Assembly (NCBI RefSeq): GCF_949987515.2
Contig: NC_082688.1
Coordinates: 78,248,731 to 78,312,730 of the forward strand
Source: Delphinus delphis
Taxonomy: Eukaryota; Chordata; Mammalia; Artiodactyla; Delphinidae
Reading direction: 5' to 3'
DNA length: 64,000 nt
Part shown: one piece after another, positions 57,747-64,000 of the stretch
Position numbering within the stretch: position 1 is the stretch's first letter
Layout of the letters: each line of letters starts with the position of its first letter
Notes under the pieces: model-generated
Database searches by the model: none
The model's input: the letters and a program-made list of their open reading frames with translations, nothing else
What the model was told of the DNA's origin: nothing
Made by a program: the position numbers and the translations under genes

Positions 57747-58409
57747 AATCATTGTTTGAAATGGACACAGTTTTGTCAGCACTGAATATGTTCAGTATTA
57801 TGTTAATAAATTATTCAAATAGGTAACTACTCCCATGTTGCATTAATTCTTGAAAAAAATTGGGAAATTTTGGGTCAACGAATTAGGTTTCAGTGTTTGT
57901 CTCCTTGTTTGTCTTTTTCCACTGAATATTAAATTGGAAAAAAATGTTTCTAGGTAAAATGAATAGTCCAGAGTTTATTTTGTGTGATTTGGATTGCTAT
58001 GACATTTTAAGTCATGTACAATATAATGCAATTTTCCAATGGTAATAAAAGACTTAGGTTTACATCCCAACTCTAATTTTAGTATTTTTTTCCCCACCTG
58101 ATTGCAGGCTCTTTTTCTTACTAATCACATTTTCTTATGATGGCAAAATGCACGAGGGAAGGGATGTTGACACTGAAATAGACAGCAAAGGAGTCAGGTC
58201 AGCAAAGTCAAGGGAAGTGCAACACTTTCAACACTCCTTCTCTTCCTTTCTCAGCTGTTACACACCCTCTTTATTTCATGAGACTCCCCCTTGAGGGGAA
58301 ATCTGGAGGTAATCACCTCCTCCCTTTTTAGCGATCCTCTGGAACCATGATTATGCTTTAATTGTGGTAACTACAAAAACCACATCTTATGGGAATTATA
58401 TTTGTGAAT
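57747..58409. other. No recognised feature
   Basis: No gene or nameable repeat seen. Confidence 0.4.
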
Positions 58410-58530
58410 TTTCTCCACACTAGAGTGTAAATGCTTTGAAGACAAAAAATGGATCTTATTCTCTCTGCATATCCCAGCACAATTCCTTCAAATAAGAACA
58501 CAATGAATACTTGTTGAATTATATGAACCT
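58410..58530 (+). mobile_element. L2 LINE tail, plus strand
   Basis: CACACTAGAGTGTAAATGCTTTGAAG, ATCCCAGCACAATTCCTTC and AATGAATACTTGTTGAATTA (split words) reproduce the L2 3' tail. Confidence 0.65.
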
Positions 58531-59032
58531 GGAATCCCGAGGCTTAATTTCCTCTGTTGATCAACTCTTTCTCAGAGTATCTGACTCAGTTTATAATGGA
58601 GCGTATTTAAAGGTTTGTTGAGTGAGCCAAATTCTGAATGGCTAATTGCTTGTTTGTGACTTTTGATTCAATTCATGGGATTGCCTATTTAGTAATTATC
58701 CTGTAATTTTTCTATTTCTCTGTAGATTTTGTCAAGTCTTGGTATCAAGACTATGCCAGTCTCATAAAATGAGCTGGCAAATATTCCTCTTTGTTTGTTC
58801 TTTCTGAATTTATGTGAGGTTAGCAATATTTCTGTCTTAGTAATTTGTGCAAACTCATTTGTGAAGTATCTAAGATCAGAGTTCTTTCTGTTGGATTCAG
58901 TTTTCTTAAGAGGTATTAGATTATTGAGATTTTTCTAATTCCTCCTGAGTTTATTTTTGAAATTGTGTTTTTTTATGGATTTTACCCATTTTACGCAAAT
59001 TGCCATTTATGCCATAAGCTTGCTCATCATAT

Positions 59033-59047
59033 CCTTTACTGCCTTTT
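59033..59047 (+). repeat. 15-bp TSD, left copy (SINE)
   Basis: CCTTTACTGCCTTTT, identical to 59261-59275. Confidence 0.92.
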
Positions 59048-59260
59048 TTTTTTTTTTTTTTTTTTTTTGCTGTACGTGGGCCTCTCACTATTGTGGCCTC
59101 TCCTGTTGTGGAGCACAGGCTCCGGATGCGCAGGCTGAGCAGCCATGGCTCACGGGCCCAGCCGCTCCACGGCATGTGGGATCCTCCCGGACCGGGGCAC
59201 GAACCCGCGTCCCCAGCATCGGCAGGCGGACTCTCAACCACTGCGCCAGCAGGGATGCCC
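59048..59260 (-). mobile_element. CHR-type SINE, minus strand
   Basis: T-run of about 20, GCTGTACGTGGGCC, full body and head ending AGGGATGCCC. Perfect 15-bp TSD. Confidence 0.97.
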
Positions 59261-59275
59261 CCTTTACTGCCTTTT
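59261..59275 (+). repeat. 15-bp TSD, right copy (SINE)
   Basis: Identical to 59033-59047. Confidence 0.92.
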
Positions 59276-59309
59276 ATTTTAATTTTAATCAGTTATAGTG
59301 ATGATTACT

Positions 59310-60685
59310 TTCCATATAATAAATTTCATCCATTTTAAATATACAGTGTAAAGTAGTTTTGACCAAGGGTAATTCATGTGAGAAATAGTTTAGAAACATT
59401 AAAAACCCACTGATGGTGTCTTTTCAAATATATACCGTCATGTAGCCACAACCACAATCAAGAAAGAGATTACTTCCACTGCCCCCAATACTGCCCTCAT
59501 GCCTTTTTGTAGGCGTCTCCCTTGGTCCACCTCCTTGCTTCATGAAACCACTAATCTGCTTTCTTTTACAGTAGTTTTGCCTTTTCTAGAATTTCAAAAA
59601 AATGGGACCACATTCATTTGACCCTTGAACAACATGGAATGGAATTGAACAGGTCCACTTATACACAGATTTTATTCCAATAAATATTTACTACAGCACC
59701 ACAAAATCTGCAGTTGGTTGAATTCGTGGATGCAGAACTGTAGATACAGAGGGTAAATGTAAAGCTGTACATGGATTTTCAATTATGTAGAGGGTCAACG
59801 GGTCAACATCCCTAACCCCCTGCATTGTTCAAAGGTCAAGTATAGTATGTAATCTTTTGTGTCTGCCTCCTTTCACTTTTAAAATATTTTTGACACTTCC
59901 ATGATGATGCATGTATCAATAAGTTTTTTTTTATGTGATGACACACAGTATGTGTCTTTCTCTGTCTTACTTCACTTAGCATAATACCCTGCAGGTCCAT
60001 CCATTTTGTTGCAAATGGCAAAATTTCATTTTTTATGGCTAATATTCCACATATATCTCACATCTTGTTTATTCATTCATCTGTTGATGTGCACTTAGGT
60101 TGCTCTCATATCTTGGCTATTATAGATAATGTTGCTATGAAAATGTGGGTACATGTATGTTTTGAATTAGTGTTTTTGCTTTCTTTGAGTATATACCCAG
60201 GAATGGAATTGCTGGATCATATGGTAGCTCTATTTTTAGTTTTTTGAGGAACCTCCATACTGTTTTCCATAATAAATACACCAACTTACAATCCCACCAA
60301 TAGTGTACCAGGGATCCCTTTTCTCCATATTCTTGCTGCTATTTGTTTCTGTAGACATTTTGATGATAGCCATTTTGACAGGTGTGAGGCAATATCTCAT
60401 TATTGTTTTGATTTGCATTTTTCTGATGATTGGCAATGTTGAGCAGTTTTTCATACACCTGTTGGCCATCTGTATATCTTCTTTGGAAAAATGTCTATTC
60501 AGATATTCTGCCCTTGTAATTGGGTTCTTTTTTTTTTTTTTTTGATATTGAGTTGTATGAATTGTTTATATATTTTGTATATTAACCCTCTACAGTCATA
60601 TTATTTATAAATATTTTCTCCCATTAAATTAATTGTCTGTTTTATCGATGGTTTCCTTTTCTGTGCAAAAGCTTTTAAATTTGAA
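59310..60685 (-). mobile_element. Old L1 3' half, minus strand, with DNA transposon insertion
   Basis: Older L1 3'UTR words (CACAACCACAATCAAGAAAG, TACAGTAGTTTTGCCTTTTC) and ORF2 C-terminal region (CAGGAATGGAATTGCTGGAT, GTGAGGCAATATCTCATTAT, TTTTCTGTGCAAAAGCTTTT). It is interrupted at 59618-59840 by a DNA transposon: GGGACCACATTCA | TAGTATGTAATCTTTTGTG rejoin to the L1 order. No coding frame survives. Confidence 0.8.
59618..59840. mobile_element. TA-targeting (Tigger-like) non-autonomous DNA transposon
   Basis: A 223-bp element with imperfect ~20-bp terminal inverted repeats (TTGACCCTTGAACAACATGG against CTTGACCTTTGAACAATGCA). TA follows on the right; the left TA is mutated. The body words CAGGTCCACTTATACACAGA and GAGGGTCAACGGGTCAAC are those of a common mammalian Tigger-type element; the exact family name is not certain. 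Confidence 0.75.
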
Positions 60686-60735
60686 GTTAAAGAAATAAAA
60701 GCAAAAATTAACAAATGAGACCTAGAAACCTTCTT
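60686..60735 (+). mobile_element. Inverted 5' piece of the old L1
   Basis: AAGAAATAAAAGCAAAAATTAACAAATGAGACC (in two words) is L1 ORF2 sequence in plus orientation. It adjoins minus-strand L1 ending at the segment that normally follows it, so the two parts are adjacent in L1 but face opposite ways: the signature of twin-primed insertion. Confidence 0.7.
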
Positions 60736-60879
60736 CTCTTGAAGTTCTTACAGATCTCAGTTACTCTTGTCAAAATATTTTTGTAATCATCTTTGATCCC
60801 CTGCTTTCTCAGCAATCTCATATCTAATCTCTCAGAAAATTCTTCTTGCTCTAACTTTATATAGAATCCAAAGACTTCT

Positions 60880-61563
60880 CAATAACACTGTCACAACAGA
60901 GCTGATCTAATCATTATCATTCTTATCTGGATTATTATAATAATCTTCTAATTCATCTCCTTAATTCTGTTCTTGTCTTTATTAGTCCATTTATACCATA
61001 GCAACAAAATTATCCTTTCAAAGCATGAGTCATATTATGCCACTGCTCTTTTTTCAAGATTCACACAATGTGGTCCCTCGTTACCTCTTTGAATGAACCT
61101 ATTATTTATTTCTTTACTTTCTCAGTTACATTTTAGGGACTTCCAAGTCATTTCCCCAATGCATTGCAACACAATTGTCTTTGAGCTGACTCTTCACTTT
61201 GGCTGGAATTTCTACCATGTACCTTCATTGTTCACTCACTCTTGTTGTTCATTTCTATTTCACCACAGATTTTTCAGTGAGCTCTCCCTAAACAACCTAT
61301 TTAAAAAATGATCCCCCCTCTGCAAATACACACTCTTCACTTTCCTACTTCATTTTTCTTCCTATAGCACTTATTCTCTCACCTACCCAGTACAAGTACA
61401 CAGTGTGTCCACACACACACGTGCGCGTGCACACACACACACACACACACACAGAGTTTGTATTCATTTCTAAAATACAATCTCCATTATAGCAGGATAT
61501 GTGTGATCATCCACTTGTTCACTGCTCTGTCTCAAATGCCTGGCAAAATGGTAGGCTCTCGAT
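60880..61563 (+). mobile_element. L2 LINE 3' end, plus strand, with (CA)n and split by a SINE
   Basis: ATCTGGATTATTATAATAATCTTC, TTATCCTTTCAAAGCATGAGTCATATTATGCC, TGCCACTGCTC, TAAAATACAATCTCCATTAT and TGCCTGGCAAAATGGTAGGC (as separate words) are in L2 order; tail resumes at 61803 (ATAACTGAATACATTAATG) after a SINE. Confidence 0.7.
61412..61454. repeat. (CA)n microsatellite with GTGCGCGTG interruption
   Basis: Two ACACAC runs separated by a GTGCGCGTG spacer, capable of forming a small palindrome. Confidence 0.95.
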
Positions 61564-61576
61564 AAACATGTCTTGA
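61564..61576 (+). repeat. 13-bp TSD, left copy (SINE)
   Basis: AAACATGTCTTGA, identical to 61790-61802. Confidence 0.92.
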
Positions 61577-61789
61577 GGGCTTCCCTGGTAGCGAAGTGGC
61601 TGAGAGTCCGCCTGCTGATGCAGGGGACACGGGTTCGTTCCCCGGTCCGGAAAGATCCCACATGCCCTTGAGCGGCTGGGCCCATGAGCCGTGGCCGCTG
61701 AGCCTGTGCGTCCGGAGCCTGTGCTCCACAATGGGAGAGGCCACAACAGTGAGAGGCCCGCGTACCGCAAAAAAAAAAAAAAAAAAAAA
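61577..61789 (+). mobile_element. CHR-type SINE, plus strand
   Basis: Head GGGCTTCCCTGGTAGCGAAG, box B-like GGGTTCGTTCC, body to GCGTACCGC and a long A-run. Perfect 13-bp TSD, inserted in an L2 tail. Confidence 0.97.
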
Positions 61790-61802
61790 AAACATGTCTT
61801 GA
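61790..61802 (+). repeat. 13-bp TSD, right copy (SINE)
   Basis: Identical to 61564-61576 (its first As merge with the SINE tail). Confidence 0.9.
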
Positions 61803-62255
61803 ATAACTGAATACATTAATGAATCTAAATTACACTATCACAGTTACTGTTGTCACTAATATAATAAGATCTCAGTTTCTGGCTTCACTTCCAATGAAGT
61901 AGATATTTTAAAGTCAGAGACATAAAACATATCTCTGATTTTCTGTGAACCATTAAGTCTTTCAAATAATGCAGAGACTGAAACTATCTCATAAAACCTA
62001 CTGAGGCAATTTATTTCTCTAAAATTACAGAGGATAAGTGAAGAAAATCATAATGTTGAAAACATTCCACCAGAATGAGCACACAAAAAACCTAGGTCAA
62101 AAATGTACCAATATCAGACTGTATCTACTGCTGAAAACTAACACATTTCAGAGTTGAAATATTGAAATTAAGTCACTAAACATATCCTCATAATGGTTGT
62201 TTGACCAACTCAAGCTATGTATAACACTATGTACTAAGTTGTTTCCAACTTCCAA

Positions 62256-62469
62256 TTTTTTTTTTTTTTTTTTTTTTGCTGTACGCGGGCCTCTCACTGT
62301 TGTGGCCTCTCCCGTTGCGGAGCACAGGCTCCAGACGCGCAGGCTCAGCGGCCACGGCTCACGGGCCCAGCCACTCCGTGGCATGTGGGATCTTCCCAGA
62401 CCGGGGCACGAATCCGTGTCCCCTGCATCAGCAGGCGGACTCTCAACCACTGAGCCACCAGGGAAGCCC
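62256..62469 (-). mobile_element. CHR-type SINE, minus strand
   Basis: T-run of 22, GCTGTACGCGGGCC, full CpG-rich body and head ending GGGAAGCCC. Flanks TGTTTCCAAC... and TGTTTCCACATATTTT|AAG resemble a TSD with small indels. Confidence 0.96.
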
Positions 62470-64000
62470 TGTTTCCACATATTTTAAGAGCCACATCTGA
62501 TAATATGAAAGTAGTTACTGAGTGAGATTGTACTAGTTTCACTTAATCACAGCCAAATAGCTAAACTATAACTAAAATAAGTTTTCCATTAATAATCAGT
62601 ACAGAAAATTTAGTTTTCCAAGCAGAAAATATTAGGAAAAAATTTTATCTGAACAGCAGGAGGGATCTGGAATTTGAATTTGGAAAACATGAAGGGGATA
62701 TGTTCAGAATGGAAGACAGTTGTATATCCTTAATTGTTTATTTTATTTGTGTTTGATTAAAATTTAATATAAACATGTAATAAAAATATTTAGTACTCTC
62801 TTTTTTCTTAAACTGAGTTCAGGTCATTTAAAAGAGCTCATGAACCAAAATAAAAATAATTGTATATTAAAATTATTGTAAGAAAGAAAACAAGAATAAG
62901 ATTTTTAAAAATACATAGAAACACCTGACAGGTACGCGAATTAAATAGATGGAAAAGAGAATGCTTGCTGTGAACCTACTGTTTAGATCCTTTTTTATTT
63001 ATGAAAAATAAACAATTCAGTAGCTTAATACTTTTGTTAAATTGTTTGCAGAAATGTAATAGGTGAATCACAAATACATAAGACTGCTATGGATTTAACA
63101 AGAGCATGAATCTAAAGCCTCATCACCTTCTTGCCTATGGGCTTCATAGAATGTACTTTTAAAAATCACTCTTTTAACCTATATAGTAAGATAAGGAGAA
63201 CAAAGTACATGTATAACTATTGAAAAAATAGGGATGGAATGAATTATATGTGCTTAATATGCTTTTCTAGTTGAAAGATAAAATTTATTAAAAAAAACAC
63301 CATAGAAGTTCATAAGTTGGCTAATTAAGTAGTCTTAAAAATTTTATTCTCTGGATTTTCCTATACACAGATCCACACACATGAAACATATTCTATATGG
63401 TTAAACATAAACACGTGAAAAATAAGATAAGAAACATATGAAAACATCCAAATAATATTTGTGGAATAAACTTTCATCAAATACTTTCTATTTCTTAATA
63501 ACCTTAAAAAGCCCACAAAAAACCCCATAAACAATGTATTTTAAACAACTGGAATATGGGTGGCCATATGAAGAAACAGAAATTCTGGAATGGTAAGTTT
63601 CTATCCTCTTCCTGTATACCACAAAGCAGTTCTTAAAAAAGAAAGACAAGCAAATTGAGATTTTACACTGATATACTTTAATTAGGAGCTATATTGCTTA
63701 CAGTCTGGGGAAGAGAAAAAGCAACAACAACAAAGCCTGAGCTGAAGCAAGAGATCTGGTACCAAGTTTACCATTTTTTAGAGTTTTCTGGAATTGCTGA
63801 TTTGACAATACTGCCCAGGAACACATTAGAAATTGTTTAAAATTCAGTATCTGATACAGAGAAAAGACAGATATCATAATAAACTCATATAATATAAACA
63901 AACATATTAAGGCATTTAAGGGAAAAAATAAAATATATGAAGGGCAAATGCCATAAAAGTAATTCCCAAAGTAAAACATCCAATATATGAAACTAAAATC
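62470..64000. other. No recognised feature
   Basis: AT-rich sequence. A 93-codon minus-strand frame (63698-63979) is low in complexity and has no recognised domain. Confidence 0.4.

Larger units (their letters stand above)
58690..59290 (-). mobile_element. Old L1 ORF2 fragment, minus strand, split by a SINE
   Basis: Reverse-strand RT N-terminal region: GTCAAGTCTTGGTATCAAGA, CTCATAAAATGAGCTGGCAA, TTTTTCTAATTCCTCCTGAG, strongly diverged. The SINE at 59048-59260 interrupts it. Confidence 0.7.

Noticed and set aside
61577..61650. tRNA gene suggested by box A and box B-like sequence
   Set aside because: This is the tRNA-derived head of a SINE; the rest of a tRNA fold is not conserved and the element has an A-tail and TSD.

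Overview
This is a mammalian nuclear intergenic window, most probably from a cetacean. The main evidence is about ten copies of a short tRNA-derived SINE of the CHR type (head GGGCTTCCCTGGTGGCGCAG, tail GCGTACCGC plus A-run), which is abundant in whales and dolphins. Further support comes from L1 copies with whale-like 5'UTRs and a mariner hairpin of the cetartiodactyl miR-2284/2285-like type. I found no exon, host protein-coding gene, tRNA or rRNA gene. Nearly every long open frame lies in a retrotransposon.

Layout. 0.3-5.9 kb: an old L1 split by a younger L1 with a 12-bp target-site duplication (TSD). 8.2-11.6 kb: a decayed minus-strand LTR element with two ~375-bp LTRs. 11.7-22.9 kb: mostly unremarkable sequence with MIR, L2, CHR SINE, old L1 and one hAT element with a perfect 8-bp TSD. 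23.0-30.8 kb: a near full-length, dead L1 on the minus strand carrying two SINEs. 31-34 kb: a patchwork of old L1 and L2 fragments. 34.8-36.8 kb: a 5'-truncated L1 with an internal tandem expansion. 37-46.8 kb: quiet sequence, ancient repeats, two 5'-truncated L1s (one with a probable 3' transduction), SINEs and microsatellites. 46.8-53.9 kb: a full-length L1 (7.1 kb) on the plus strand with an L1-endonuclease site and TSD; it retains a long 5'UTR, most of ORF1 and a frameshifted ORF2. 54-64 kb: a mariner mini-element, MIR, L2, SINEs, and an old L1 hit by a TA-targeting DNA transposon and carrying an inverted 5' piece.

The elements interact only as a retroposition history: L1 supplied the machinery that mobilised the SINEs, and most SINE and L1 insertions with readable TSDs sit at TTTT/AA-like sites. 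Nested insertions give a relative chronology.

The most interesting signals are two antisense open frames at matching positions in the 5'UTRs of two independent L1 copies (an ORF0-like situation), shared early stops in ORF1, two candidate 3' transductions, and a young tandem repeat born inside an L1. I saw no sign of a new multi-gene system. Repeat family names below come from recognised sequence, not from a database search, and repeat edges are approximate unless a TSD is given.
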